A stretch of 22,097 nt of DNA, taken from JBFWML01 sp050251635. GTDB taxonomy: Bacteria > Campylobacterota > Campylobacteria > Campylobacterales > SZUA-545. A program made the translations under genes and the position numbers. The first letter of the stretch is position 1. Every line of letters starts with the position of its first letter. Shown in pieces: positions 12,407 to 21,095 of the stretch. The notes beneath the pieces are model-generated. The model was not told the origin of the DNA. It saw only the letters and a program-made list of their open reading frames with translations, and made no database searches. The DNA is taken from the NCBI GenBank assembly GCA_050251635.1, contig JBFWML010000037.1, positions 1 to 22,097 on the forward strand, given 5' to 3'.

Positions 12407-14127
12407 GCGGTTTTCTCCTCACCACCCGCGAAGAGATGAATGCCCTTGGTTGGGAGGCTTGCGATGTGGTGCTGATCAGTGGCGACGCGTATATCGATTC
12501 GCCCTATATCGGGGTGGCGGTGATTGGGCGGATTCTCTCTCGAGCGGGATTTCGCGTGGGTGTGATCGGTCAGCCCGATGTGAACAGCCCGGAGGATATT
12601 TCGCGGCTGGGGGAGCCGCTTTTGTTTTGGGGGGTCAGCGGCGGCAGCGTCGATTCGATGGTCGCCAACTACACCGCCGTCAAAAAAAAGCGCAAAAGCG
12701 ACGACTTCACCCCCGGCGGCGAAAACGTCAAACGGCCCGATCGGGCGGTGCTGGTTTATGCCAACCTGATCCGGCGCTATTTCAAAAACACCCGCCCGAT
12801 CGTGCTGGGCGGCATTGAGGCGAGTTTGCGCCGCGTGACCCACTACGACTACTGGTCGAACTCTCTGCGTAAGCCGATCCTCTTTGAAGCCAAGGCCGAT
12901 ATTCTGCTCTACGGCATGGCCGAAGGGCCGGTGGTGGCGCTGGCCAACGCGCTCCAAAAGGGCGAAGAGTGGCGGGGTATCGGGTCGCTTTGTTATATCT
13001 CCAAAACTCCGGTCGAAGAGTATCTGCAACTGCCCGCCCACGCCGACGCGGTGGCGGATAAACTCAAATTTATCGAGCTTTTTAGCGGCTTTTACCACAA
13101 CAACGATCCGGTCACGGCGCGGGGGTTATGCGAAGCGGTCGATGATCGTTTTTTGGTTCAAAACCCGCCCGCGCCCTACCTGACCGATGACGATCTGGAC
13201 GCGGTGTACGAACTGCCCTTCCAGCGCGACGCGCACCCCTTTCATGCCAAACAAGGGGCGATCAAGGCGCTGGAAACAATCCGTTTTTCCGTCACGACCC
13301 ATCAGGGCTGTTACGGCGAATGCAATTTCTGCGCGATTGCCGTGCATCAGGGGCGCACGATCCGCAGCCGAAGCGAGGCGTCGATCGTCAACGAAGTGCG
13401 CAGTTTTGCCGCGCACCCGAAGTTCAAGGGGATTATCTCCGATGTGGGCGGCCCCACGGCCAATATGTACGGGTTTGAATGCAACAAAAAGCTGCAAAAG
13501 GGGATTTGCGAAACCAAACGCTGTTTGTTCCCCCATGGCTGCAAGGCGCTTAAACCCACCCACAAACGCCAGATCGATCTGCTGCGCAAACTGCGCAAAG
13601 AGAGCAATATCCGCAAGATTTTTATCGCTTCGGGCATCCGGTATGACCTGATACTCGATGACGAGGCCTTTGGCGAAACCTATCTTAAAGAGGTCATGGA
13701 ACACCACACCTCCGGCCAGATGAAAATCGCCCCCGAACACGCCGACGACCGGGTGCTGAAACTGATGGGCAAACCGGGCAAAAAGAGCCTGCTGGCCTTT
13801 AAGGCGCGTTTTGACGCGATCAACAAACGGCTGGAAAAGAAGCAGTTTTTAACCTACTACTTTATCGCCGCCCATCCGGGCTGTTCGGATAGCGAGATGA
13901 ACGAACTCAAACGTTTTAGCAGCGGCGCGCTGGGGCTAAGCCCCGAACAGGTGCAGATTTTCACCCCCACGCCGGGCACGTGGTCGAGCGTCATGTACTA
14001 CACCGGGATGGATCCGTGGGAGAAAAAGCCGCTGTTCGTGGAGAAGGACAACGGCAAAAAAGAGAAGCAAAAGGCGATTTTAACCGCCAAAAAGGAGTGC
14101 CGCCGGGGCGGCTGGGACGAGTTTTAG
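12403..14127 (+). CDS. ygiQ: YgiQ-family radical SAM protein
   Basis: The 574-aa protein has the family's amino-terminal domain (FLLTTREEMNALGWEACDVV, then SGDAYIDSPY, residues 4-35) and a central radical-SAM domain with the 4Fe-4S motif C303-x3-C307-x2-C310 (CYGECNFC). Further family landmarks include DVGGPTANMYG and MKIAPEHADDRVLKLMGKPG. The carboxy-terminal DUF3362-like end has FTPTPGTWSSVMYYTG. The exact reaction of YgiQ is not established. The GTG at 12403 is preferred over ATG 12436 because the family's conserved start FL-x-x-(S/T)REEM lies before that ATG. The stop (14125-14127) overlaps the stop of the convergent chorismate-mutase gene. Fusion to a toxin-antitoxin pair by overlapping codons is unusual. 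Confidence 0.93.
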   Translation: MSGFLLTTREEMNALGWEACDVVLISGDAYIDSPYIGVAVIGRILSRAGFRVGVIGQPDVNSPEDISRLGEPLLFWGVSGGSVDSMVANYTAVKKKRKSDDFTPGGENVKRPDRAVLVYANLIRRYFKNTRPIVLGGIEASLRRVTHYDYWSNSLRKPILFEAKADILLYGMAEGPVVALANALQKGEEWRGIGSLCYISKTPVEEYLQLPAHADAVADKLKFIELFSGFYHNNDPVTARGLCEAVDDRFLVQNPPAPYLTDDDLDAVYELPFQRDAHPFHAKQGAIKALETIRFSVTTHQGCYGECNFCAIAVHQGRTIRSRSEASIVNEVRSFAAHPKFKGIISDVGGPTANMYGFECNKKLQKGICETKRCLFPHGCKALKPTHKRQIDLLRKLRKESNIRKIFIASGIRYDLILDDEAFGETYLKEVMEHHTSGQMKIAPEHADDRVLKLMGKPGKKSLLAFKARFDAINKRLEKKQFLTYYFIAAHPGCSDSEMNELKRFSSGALGLSPEQVQIFTPTPGTWSSVMYYTGMDPWEKKPLFVEKDNGKKEKQKAILTAKKECRRGGWDEF

Positions 14128-14426
14128 AACTCGCGGCGGTTTTGAAACTCGGCGAGTTCGGTTTCGACCATCTTTTCGATCATCAACCGGTAGAGCTCTT
14201 CCATCAGGTTGGGGTTAACGCCGCGCTGGATGCCCCGTTCGCGGGCTTTGTTGATCACCGCGCGCACCCGGTCTTCGGCTTTGACCTCATCGGCGCTGCG
14301 CTTAAATTTGGCGGCTTGTTTGACGTAGGCGTTTCTAAGGCCGATCAGCTCCGCAATCTGCTCGTCGATCGTGTCGATTTGATCTCTGACGGCTTCAAGC
14401 GAATCGCAGTTTTTCATCGGTTGCAT
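14124..14426 (-). CDS. Chorismate mutase (AroQ fold), PchB-like
   Basis: The 100-aa all-helical protein has the AroQ chorismate-mutase pattern: LEAVRDQIDTIDEQIAELIG (helix 1 with R14), LRNAYVKQAAKFK (R31, K36, K42) and a last helix LMEELYRLMIEKMVETELAEF. The segment YVKQAAKFKRS, then EDRV and ARERG, also resembles PchB isochorismate-pyruvate lyase; both enzymes share the fold, so shikimate-pathway chorismate-to-prephenate conversion is the default and lyase activity the alternative. The ATG at 14426 has AGGAG five bases upstream, so 14462 is not needed as start. The minus-strand stop overlaps the ygiQ stop tail to tail. A -10-like TACAAT (minus strand, 14458-14453) lies upstream. Confidence 0.85.
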   Translation of the reverse strand: MQPMKNCDSLEAVRDQIDTIDEQIAELIGLRNAYVKQAAKFKRSADEVKAEDRVRAVINKARERGIQRGVNPNLMEELYRLMIEKMVETELAEFQNRREF

Positions 14427-14549
14427 GGACGCTCCTGGGCAAAGATGGCGTGATTGTACCAAATTAGCCGATCGATTACCGGAGGTGACAAAGCCGCTAT
14501 TTTCTTATCCGTGCCTTTTTGTATAGGATTAATTCCTCCCTTTATGCTC

Positions 14550-14555
14550 TATAAT
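14550..14555 (+). promoter_or_regulatory. -10 element of the histidine kinase gene
   Basis: A perfect TATAAT sits 22 bases before the chosen start codon. It overlaps an in-frame upstream ATG (14554-14556), which argues that this ATG is promoter, not coding. No good -35 is seen, which is usual for Campylobacterota vegetative promoters. Confidence 0.45.
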
Positions 14556-14577
14556 GAATCTGCGCAAGGGGGTGCTA

Positions 14578-15768
14578 ATGCGACATCCGGACTCGATTCT
14601 TAAACCGTTGTTGGGTTTGCTGCACAATGAGAAGCAGGCCATCTTAAGGGCGTGGCAATCGGCCCCTGCGGTGGAGGCAATGCTGGGCGCGTGGCGGATG
14701 CCCTCATCGGAGTTTGAGGGCTACGGCGCAGGAATTTTGGAGCACCTGCTTTCGGTGATGGCGGGACAAAGAAGCCCCGGCGACTGCCCGACGCTGCGGG
14801 CGCTTTTGGAGCGGCTGGCGGGCAGCAACGTGTCGGTGGGGGATATTTTTTGCCTCTGTATCCACCTGCGCCACAGCCTGAGCGACGTGGTTTACAAGGC
14901 CCGCTTCGAGAAGGAGAGCGCCAGCCGTTACCGCCAGTTTTTGGATGCGCTGCACCGTTTTTTCGACGCCAATCTCAAGGGCGTGCTCGATCGCTACTAC
15001 GACACGCTGCTGCAAAAGGATCAAGAGCTCGCCCGGCTCGGCGCGGAGAATGAGAGCAAGGATCAGCTCTTGCAGCTGCAGGCCAGACAGGCGACCATGG
15101 GCGAGATGATCGGCGCCATTGCCCACCAGTGGAAGCAACCCCTCAACGCGCTCTCTTTGCAGGCGCAGGATTTGGAGGCCTGTTACGACGAAGGGTCCCT
15201 TGACGGCCCCACCCTGAAGGCCGCCGTCGTGACGATGATGGAGCAGGTGGCCTACATGAGCCGCACGATCGACGATTTTAGACGCTTTTTCCAGCCCGCG
15301 CAGGAGAGCCGTTTTGAGATTTCCGCGGCGATCGAGGATGCGATGAGTCTCGTGGGCCGCCAGTACCACAACCGGGGCATCGACATCCGGCTCAATGTGT
15401 CGGACGATGCCGCGCTGAGCGGCCGCCGCAACGATTTTGTGCAGGTGCTTTTGGTGCTCTTTTCCAACGCCAAAGACGCCGTGGCGGCCAAGGCGGGCCG
15501 GCGCGGGTTGATCGAACTCTTTTTGGGAAAAACCCAAGGGGGCGTGCGGCTGTGCGTGCAGGATAACGGCGGCGGCATCGACGAGGCGGTGCTGCCCCGC
15601 CTTTTTGAACCCTACGTCACGGGCAAGCAGGAGGGTACGGGGATTGGGCTTTATATCGCGCGGCGCATCGTGGAGAAGATGGGCGGACGCATCGAAGCGG
15701 TCAACAAAAAAGAGGGCGCGTGCTTTTGTATGGAGTTTCCCTGCCAAACTAAAGGCGAAGGGGATTAG
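14578..15768 (+). CDS. Soluble sensor histidine kinase
   Basis: The 396-aa protein has no membrane segment. Residues ~1-140 form an all-helical domain (LLGLLHNEKQAILRAW, ILEHLLSVM, DIFCLCIHLRHSLSDVVYKA, FLDALHRFFDAN), similar in style to RsbRD_N or globin-like sensor bundles, with two cysteines and two histidines that might bind a ligand or metal. A coiled coil (about 145-172) links it to a HisKA-type H-box (MGEMIGAIAHQWKQPLN, phosphorylated His183). The ATPase domain has N box LFSNAKDAV (~N297), G1 DNGGG (329-333) and G2 GTGIGL (353-358). ATG 14578 is chosen with AAGGGGG upstream. No response regulator is adjacent; the next gene is a chemoreceptor. Confidence 0.88.
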   Translation: MRHPDSILKPLLGLLHNEKQAILRAWQSAPAVEAMLGAWRMPSSEFEGYGAGILEHLLSVMAGQRSPGDCPTLRALLERLAGSNVSVGDIFCLCIHLRHSLSDVVYKARFEKESASRYRQFLDALHRFFDANLKGVLDRYYDTLLQKDQELARLGAENESKDQLLQLQARQATMGEMIGAIAHQWKQPLNALSLQAQDLEACYDEGSLDGPTLKAAVVTMMEQVAYMSRTIDDFRRFFQPAQESRFEISAAIEDAMSLVGRQYHNRGIDIRLNVSDDAALSGRRNDFVQVLLVLFSNAKDAVAAKAGRRGLIELFLGKTQGGVRLCVQDNGGGIDEAVLPRLFEPYVTGKQEGTGIGLYIARRIVEKMGGRIEAVNKKEGACFCMEFPCQTKGEGD

Positions 15769-15821
15769 AATGTGAGCTTTTGTGTCGTTTGGGCACACAT
15801 TCTTGGTGGAAGGTTTCCTTA

Positions 15822-17450
15822 ATGCCCTTTTTAACCTCTATTCGCGGCCGTCTGCTGGCGGCGGTTCTGCTGCTAAATGCCTTGGCCGTCAGCGCCTATA
15901 CAATCTACGCTTACCAGACCAAAAAAACCGACCTGATGACCAAGCTCGACGAGCGGCTCATCTCCGCCGCCAACGCCGTAGCCGCCTTTGCGCCCGACGA
16001 GCTGCACGATCGCGCCGCTGCGGGCGGCATGACGCAGGCGGAGTTCGAGGAGTACGCCAAGCGGCTTAGACGCTACAGCAACGCTTCGCAGATCGAATAC
16101 GCCTACACGCTGATCGCCTCGCCCGAAGGGTTTCACTTCGTGCTGGATACCCCCGATGACGAAGAGGTGGAAAAGGGGGAGTTTGAAGAGGCGCTTTATC
16201 TCTATGAAGACCCCAGCGACGGCTTGGTGCAGGCCTACGAAAAGCGGGTGGCGGTTTTTGACGAGTACAGCGACGAGTGGGGCAATCACCGATCGGTCTT
16301 TATTCCCTTTATGACCCCTGCGGGCACGCGCTTTGTGGCGGGGGCGGATCTTTCAACCGAGGCGATCGGCGCGCTGCTTAACCAGACGCTGCTGGTTTCG
16401 ACCTTTATCGGCCTGGCGATCTTTGTCTTTTCGGCGGTGGCCAGCTGGTGGATCGTAGGCCGCGTGATCGCGCCGATCGGCCATGCGCAGCGGGTGGTGC
16501 GCGAAGTGGCCGACCGTAAAGATTTGACCCTGCGGGTTCCCGGTGGCAAGGATGAGGTGGGCCTTTTGCTTAGCGACTTTAACGGTCTGTTGCAGTCGCT
16601 GCAAAGCGCGATCTCCAAGGCGGGCAAGGGGGCGCTGGAAAACGCCTCCATCGCCGCCGAGCTCGATGCCACCAGCCGTCAGATCGCCGATCGGGCCGAG
16701 GGGGTTTCCGCAACCGTCGAGAGCGTCGCTCAGGGGGGAACCGAAGCGGGCAAGCTGCTAGGCCAGATGGAAAACGAGCTCGAAGGGGCGCTTAAGGAGG
16801 TCGAAAACGCGGTGAGCGGTTTGGCCGAGTCGCGCAGCGAAATCGACCGCGTCGCGCGCCGCGTGGGCGACGGCGCCGAGGCGCAACAGGAGCTTTCGGG
16901 CCGTTTGGGTCAGCTTTCGCGGGAGGCCGATCAGGTAAAATCGGTGCTTTCCGTCATTGGCGATATTGCCGATCAAACCAATCTGCTGGCCCTCAACGCT
17001 GCCATCGAAGCGGCGCGGGCGGGCGAACACGGCCGGGGTTTTGCGGTGGTGGCGGACGAGGTGCGCAAACTGGCCGAGCGGACCCAAAAGAGTCTGGCCG
17101 AAACCTCCGCGACCATTGCGACGATCGTGCAGTCGATCAACGAAGTGGCGGGTAGCATGGAGGAGAGCGCCCGCGAGTTTACGCAACTGCTCGACGAAAC
17201 GCAGGCGGCGCAGGAGGCCATTGAGGGCAGTTCGCAGGTGATGGAGCGCACCCGGGGCACCATGCGCGACGCGATGACCGCTTCTAAATCGGTGCTGCAA
17301 AAAACCCGCGCCGTGCTGGTGGGCATGGAGCAGGTGGGCGGCCATACGGCCCAAAACGCCCGCAGCGTCGAAGAGATTGCCAAGGCGTCGTCGCACCTTA
17401 GCCACCTGGCCGAGGGGCTCAAAACCGATCTCTCCAAGTTCCGGGTTTAG
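15822..17450 (+). CDS. Methyl-accepting chemotaxis protein
   Basis: The 542-aa inner-membrane receptor has TM1 (about 8-30), a ~155-residue periplasmic sensor domain, TM2 (about 187-212, ending SWWIVGRVIAPI), a HAMP domain (about 213-265) and a cytoplasmic four-helix signalling domain. The hairpin tip is intact (VIGDIADQTNLLALNAAIEA followed by ARAGEHGRGFAVVADEVRKL, 378-417), the CheA/CheW contact site. The sensor domain is helical with an acidic centre (DTPDDEEVEKGEFEEALYLY) and is not obviously a double-Cache domain. The carboxy terminus is SKFRV with no CheR/CheB-tethering pentapeptide. I use ATG 15822; the longer TTG reading adds residues with no ribosome site. The ligand is unknown. Confidence 0.92.
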   Translation: MPFLTSIRGRLLAAVLLLNALAVSAYTIYAYQTKKTDLMTKLDERLISAANAVAAFAPDELHDRAAAGGMTQAEFEEYAKRLRRYSNASQIEYAYTLIASPEGFHFVLDTPDDEEVEKGEFEEALYLYEDPSDGLVQAYEKRVAVFDEYSDEWGNHRSVFIPFMTPAGTRFVAGADLSTEAIGALLNQTLLVSTFIGLAIFVFSAVASWWIVGRVIAPIGHAQRVVREVADRKDLTLRVPGGKDEVGLLLSDFNGLLQSLQSAISKAGKGALENASIAAELDATSRQIADRAEGVSATVESVAQGGTEAGKLLGQMENELEGALKEVENAVSGLAESRSEIDRVARRVGDGAEAQQELSGRLGQLSREADQVKSVLSVIGDIADQTNLLALNAAIEAARAGEHGRGFAVVADEVRKLAERTQKSLAETSATIATIVQSINEVAGSMEESAREFTQLLDETQAAQEAIEGSSQVMERTRGTMRDAMTASKSVLQKTRAVLVGMEQVGGHTAQNARSVEEIAKASSHLSHLAEGLKTDLSKFRV

Positions 17451-17452
17451 AG

Positions 17453-17836
17453 ATGACCATCGCGGCTTTAAAGACGTGGTTCGCCGAAGCCAAAGGGCTG
17501 GGCGTCATGAGCACGGCGGACGCGGCGGGCGCGCCCAATGCGGCGCTTTTTGCGCGGCCCCATTTTTTAGAGGACGGGCGGCTGGGTTTTGTGATGCTCA
17601 GCCGCAAAACGCTGGCCAACTTGGAGGCCAATCCCAACGCCTGCTTTCTTTTTGCCAAGGAGGGGCCGGGTTATGAGGGGGTGCGCCTGTATCTCACCCG
17701 CGATGAGATTATCCGCGACGAAGCGACGATCGAGACACTCATCGTCTCCCGCTACGCGCTGAATAAACCCCGCGTATTGATGCTGTTTCGGCTGGAAAAG
17801 GCGTTAAAACTCGCCAGCGGTGAGGAGCTCTTTTAG
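17453..17836 (+). CDS. Pyridoxamine-5'-phosphate-oxidase-family split-barrel protein
   Basis: The 127-aa protein begins two bases after the chemoreceptor stop, indicating co-transcription. It has the FMN-binding split-barrel pattern: the helix LKTWFAEAKGLGVMSTADAA, then GAPNAALFARPHFLEDGRLG, FVMLSRKTLANLEANPNACF, and a strand YEGVRLYLTRDEI. Such short proteins bind FMN, F420 or heme. This one is too short to be a full PdxH, and its substrate is unknown. Placement beside a histidine kinase and receptor suggests redox or heme sensing, but this is only inference. The last 33 bases overlap the convergent inositol-monophosphatase gene. Confidence 0.82.
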   Translation: MTIAALKTWFAEAKGLGVMSTADAAGAPNAALFARPHFLEDGRLGFVMLSRKTLANLEANPNACFLFAKEGPGYEGVRLYLTRDEIIRDEATIETLIVSRYALNKPRVLMLFRLEKALKLASGEELF

Positions 17837-18583
17837 CTCGTCGTGGATGCGGCCGTTGGTGGCAAGAATAATGTCGCCGCTTTGCACGCCAAAGGGCCGC
17901 CCGTCCAGCGTTGTGATCTTGCCGCCCGCCTCTCGTATCAGCAAAATCCCCGCCGCCACATCCCAGCTTTTTAGCCCCATCTCCCAAAAACCGGCGTAAA
18001 TGCCCTTGGCCACATGGGCCAGATCAATCGCCGCCGCGCCGCAACGGCGCACCCCTTGCGAGCTTCGCAGGGCTTTAAACAGCCACGCTTCAACCTGCTT
18101 TGTGACCGCTTCGTTTTCAAAGACCGAATAGGGAAATCCGGTCGAAAGCAGGCTTTCTCGCAAATCGGCGCAATCGCTCACATGGATTTTTTCGCCGTTG
18201 CAGAAGGCCCCTTTACCCGCTTCGGCGGTGTAGAGTTCGTTTAACAGCGGCGCGTAAACGACCCCCGCAACGGGGGTTTCATCCTCCCACGCGCCGATGC
18301 TGACGCAGCAAAAGGGGTGGCCGTGGACAAAATTGGTCGTTCCGTCGATGGGGTCGATAAAAATCCGTTTGCCCCTTTGGGCCGTTCCGCCGCTCTCTTC
18401 GGCCACGATTTCCCAGCCGGGCAGGCTCTTAGCCAGCGCCTTTTTGACACACGATTCAACAGCCAAATCATACTGGGTCAGCAGATCGACCGCCCCTTTT
18501 TTGTGGACGCTTTTGGTTTGGGTAAAGCCGTTTTTTAAAATCTCTCCGCCCTCAAGCGCGGCGTTTTTTAGAAGGTTGATCAT
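17804..18583 (-). CDS. Inositol monophosphatase family protein
   Basis: The 259-aa enzyme carries all motifs of the Mg/Li-sensitive phosphatase family: the metal-binding EIVAEESGG (58-66), IDPIDGTTNFVHG (76-88; D77 and D80 metal ligands) and the carboxy-terminal SWDVAAGILLIREAGG (206-221, with D208). Bacterial members include SuhB, also a transcription antitermination factor, and histidinol-phosphatase-type HisN; sequence alone does not separate these. I set the start at ATG 18583, since the frame continues far upstream but only through divergent nrdA sequence. The Shine-Dalgarno site is poor. It is divergent from nrdA. Confidence 0.93.
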   Translation of the reverse strand: MINLLKNAALEGGEILKNGFTQTKSVHKKGAVDLLTQYDLAVESCVKKALAKSLPGWEIVAEESGGTAQRGKRIFIDPIDGTTNFVHGHPFCCVSIGAWEDETPVAGVVYAPLLNELYTAEAGKGAFCNGEKIHVSDCADLRESLLSTGFPYSVFENEAVTKQVEAWLFKALRSSQGVRRCGAAAIDLAHVAKGIYAGFWEMGLKSWDVAAGILLIREAGGKITTLDGRPFGVQSGDIILATNGRIHDELKELLTAGEF

Positions 18584-18641
18584 GGCCGAAATGGTACTCA
18601 AATTGCTTTCATCCTGCCAGAGGGCGCCGGGTGAATAAGGG

Positions 18642-18667
18642 TTGATTTTGGGGGTCCGCCCTATAAT
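18642..18667 (+). promoter_or_regulatory. Putative nrdA promoter
   Basis: A perfect TATAAT (18662-18667) lies 33 bases before the nrdA ATG. TTGATT (18642-18647) is a possible -35 but the 14-base spacer is short, so the -35 assignment is weak. AAGGAG (18687-18692) is the ribosome site. I looked for an NrdR box pair and saw none. Confidence 0.5.
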
Positions 18668-18700
18668 AAAGATCTTCACACAAGGCAAGGAGAACAGTCG

Positions 18701-21085
18701 ATGATCACCGTAGTTAAGCGCGACGGACGCCGCGAAGCGTTGGAAATTAAGAAAATTCAGAAATATACGAAGGCGGCGGTCGAAGGGCTTAAAAACGTCG
18801 ATCAGTCCGAGCTGGAGCTGGATGCGAAGCTCCAGTTCCGCGACGGCATCTCCACCTTTGATATTCAACAAACCCTGATCCACACGGCGGCGGATAAGAT
18901 CGATGTCGATCGCCCTGACTGGACCTTTGTGGCCGCGCGGCTCTTTTTGTTCGATCTCTACCACCGCGTGGGCAAAGCGACCGGGGGCGAAAAGGGGCGC
19001 GCCTACCAGCCGCTGAAACACTACTTCGAAGTGGGCGAAAAAGAGGGCCGGATTCTTAAGGGGCTGGGGGCGAAATACGATCTCGACGATCTGGGCGCCT
19101 ACCTCAAACCCGAGCGCGATTTTCAGTTCACCTATCTGGGTATCAAAACCCTCTATGACCGCTATTTGCTCAAGAACCGCGAGAACGAGCCGATCGAGCT
19201 GCCGCAGCAGATGTTTATGGCGGTTTCGATGTTTCTGGCGCAAAACGAGACCGATCGCCAAAACTGGGCTAAAAAGTTCTACGACGTGCTGAGCAAGTTC
19301 GAGGTGATGGCGGCAACCCCCACGCTGAGTAACGCCCGCACGCCGCGCCACCAGCTCTCAAGCTGCTTTGTGGGAGCCACGCCGGATAATATCGAAGGGA
19401 TTTTCGACGCCTACAAAGAGATGGCGCTTTTGAGCAAATACGGCGGCGGGGTCGGCTGGGACTGGTCGAAGGTGCGCGCCGGGGGCAGCTTTATCGACGG
19501 CCACAAAAATGCTGCCGGGGGCGTGGTGCCCTTTTTGAAGATCACCAACGATCTGGCCGTGGCGGTCGATCAGCTCGGCACCCGCAAGGGGGCGATCTCG
19601 GTTTATCTCGAACCGTGGCACATGGATGTGCTGGACTTTTTGGACCTGCGCAAAAACTCCGGTGAAGAGCGCCGTCGCGCGCATGATCTTTTCCCGGCGC
19701 TGTGGATTAGCGATCTGTTTATGAAGCGCATCGAAGCGGGCGGCGACTGGGCGCTGTTTGATCCCTTCCATGTGCCGGATTTGACCGATCTCTACGGCGA
19801 AGCCTTCGAAAAAGCCTACGTCAAATACGAAAACGACCCGGACATTCCGCGCGTGTATATCAAGGCCAAAGACCTGTGGAAGAAGATTCTGCTCAGCTAC
19901 TTTGAAACGGGCAGCCCCTTTTTGTGTTTTAAAGATACCGCCAACAACGCCAACCCCAACAGCCATGCGGGGATTATCCGTTCATCGAACCTCTGCACGG
20001 AGATTTTCCAAAACACCGATCCCAACCGCTACCGCGTGAAGGTGGTGTTTGACGACGGCAGCGTGGCGTACTACGACGAAGATGAGGGCATCACCACCGA
20101 CGCGGGGGTGAAGAAGCCGGCCAACAAGGTCAGTTCGCTCGATACGCTGGCGGGTAAAAAAGTGTTTGTGGTCGAAAAAGAGGCCGACGCGGGCCTGACG
20201 GCGGTGTGCAATCTGGCCAGCATCAACCTTTCTAAAATCAACACCCAGGCCGATATCGAGCGGGTTGTGCCCGTGGCGGTCCGGATGCTTGATAATGTGA
20301 TTGATCTCAACTTCTACCCGCTGGGCAAGGTTAAGCAGACCAACATGAAAAACCGCGCCATCGGTTTAGGCGTGATGGGCGAAGCGCAAATGCTCGCCAC
20401 CCGCCAGATTCACTGGGGCAGCGAAGAGCATCTGCGGCTGGTGGATGAGGTGATGGAGATGGTCAGCTTCAACGCCATTTCGGCCAGCAGCGACCTGGCG
20501 GTGGAGAAGGGTGCCTACGTCAACTATGAGGGTTCCAAGTGGAGCCACGGCGTGATGCCGATCGATGTGGCCAATAAAGAGGCAATCAAACTGGTCGATC
20601 GCGGCGGGCTTTTTGGCACCATTTACAACTGGGACGATCTGCGCGCCAAGGTCAAAAAACAGAAAATGCGCAACGGCCACTTGATGGCGATCGCGCCGAC
20701 GAGTTCGATTTCGATTCTCATCGGCACCACGCAGGCGATCGAGCCGATTTACAAGCGCAAGTGGTTTGAAGAGAACCTCTCGGGCATGATCGCCACCGTC
20801 GCGCCGCAACTGTCGGAAAACACGTGGCAGTACTACACGCCCGCTTACGAGCTCGATCAAGCGGTGTTGATTAAAGCGGCGGCCATCCGCCAAAAGTGGA
20901 TCGACCAGGGTCAAAGCCTGAACCTCTTTTTCCGCATCGGCGAAACCAGCGGCGGCAAACTGAACGAAATCTATATGCTCGCATGGAAGCTGGGCCTAAA
21001 GAGCACCTACTACCTGCGCAGCGAAAGCCCGCAGTTCAAAGAGGAGCCGGTCGATCGCAGCATGGAGTGCGCGGGCTGCCAATAG
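18701..21085 (+). CDS. nrdA: Class I ribonucleoside-diphosphate reductase, alpha subunit
   Basis: The 794-aa cytoplasmic enzyme reduces ribonucleotides to deoxyribonucleotides with a radical supplied by NrdB. An ATP-cone (MITVVKRDGR, about 1-95) gives allosteric control. Active-site residues are all visible: the redox Cys C222 (SSCFVG), the N430-x-C432-x-E434 loop (NLCTEIF), the second redox Cys C503 (AVCNLASINL), the radical-transfer tyrosines Y770-Y771 (YYLR) and the carboxy-terminal shuttle pair C790/C793 (ECAGCQ). The spacing C432-C503 is about 48 residues longer than in Escherichia coli, an insert I associate with Campylobacterota NrdA. nrdB is not in the window; an LpxR gene follows instead, so the subunits are unlinked. 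Confidence 0.97.
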   Translation: MITVVKRDGRREALEIKKIQKYTKAAVEGLKNVDQSELELDAKLQFRDGISTFDIQQTLIHTAADKIDVDRPDWTFVAARLFLFDLYHRVGKATGGEKGRAYQPLKHYFEVGEKEGRILKGLGAKYDLDDLGAYLKPERDFQFTYLGIKTLYDRYLLKNRENEPIELPQQMFMAVSMFLAQNETDRQNWAKKFYDVLSKFEVMAATPTLSNARTPRHQLSSCFVGATPDNIEGIFDAYKEMALLSKYGGGVGWDWSKVRAGGSFIDGHKNAAGGVVPFLKITNDLAVAVDQLGTRKGAISVYLEPWHMDVLDFLDLRKNSGEERRRAHDLFPALWISDLFMKRIEAGGDWALFDPFHVPDLTDLYGEAFEKAYVKYENDPDIPRVYIKAKDLWKKILLSYFETGSPFLCFKDTANNANPNSHAGIIRSSNLCTEIFQNTDPNRYRVKVVFDDGSVAYYDEDEGITTDAGVKKPANKVSSLDTLAGKKVFVVEKEADAGLTAVCNLASINLSKINTQADIERVVPVAVRMLDNVIDLNFYPLGKVKQTNMKNRAIGLGVMGEAQMLATRQIHWGSEEHLRLVDEVMEMVSFNAISASSDLAVEKGAYVNYEGSKWSHGVMPIDVANKEAIKLVDRGGLFGTIYNWDDLRAKVKKQKMRNGHLMAIAPTSSISILIGTTQAIEPIYKRKWFEENLSGMIATVAPQLSENTWQYYTPAYELDQAVLIKAAAIRQKWIDQGQSLNLFFRIGETSGGKLNEIYMLAWKLGLKSTYYLRSESPQFKEEPVDRSMECAGCQ

Positions 21086-21095
21086 CAGTCCGCAG

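Noticed and set aside
14704..15798. A 364-codon minus-strand frame antisense to the histidine kinase
   Set aside because: No domain, start site or ribosome site; it is a mirror of the coding strand, which carries intact H, N and G boxes.
15776..15821. Possible sigma54 or sigma28 promoter before the chemoreceptor
   Set aside because: GGGCACACATTCTTGG resembles a -24/-12 element, but the GG-to-GC spacing is wrong, and no sigma28 consensus is present.
18584..19351. Upstream extension of the inositol-monophosphatase frame into nrdA
   Set aside because: The frame stays open by chance; the extension is antisense to conserved NrdA residues and the family's usual start is at ATG 18583.
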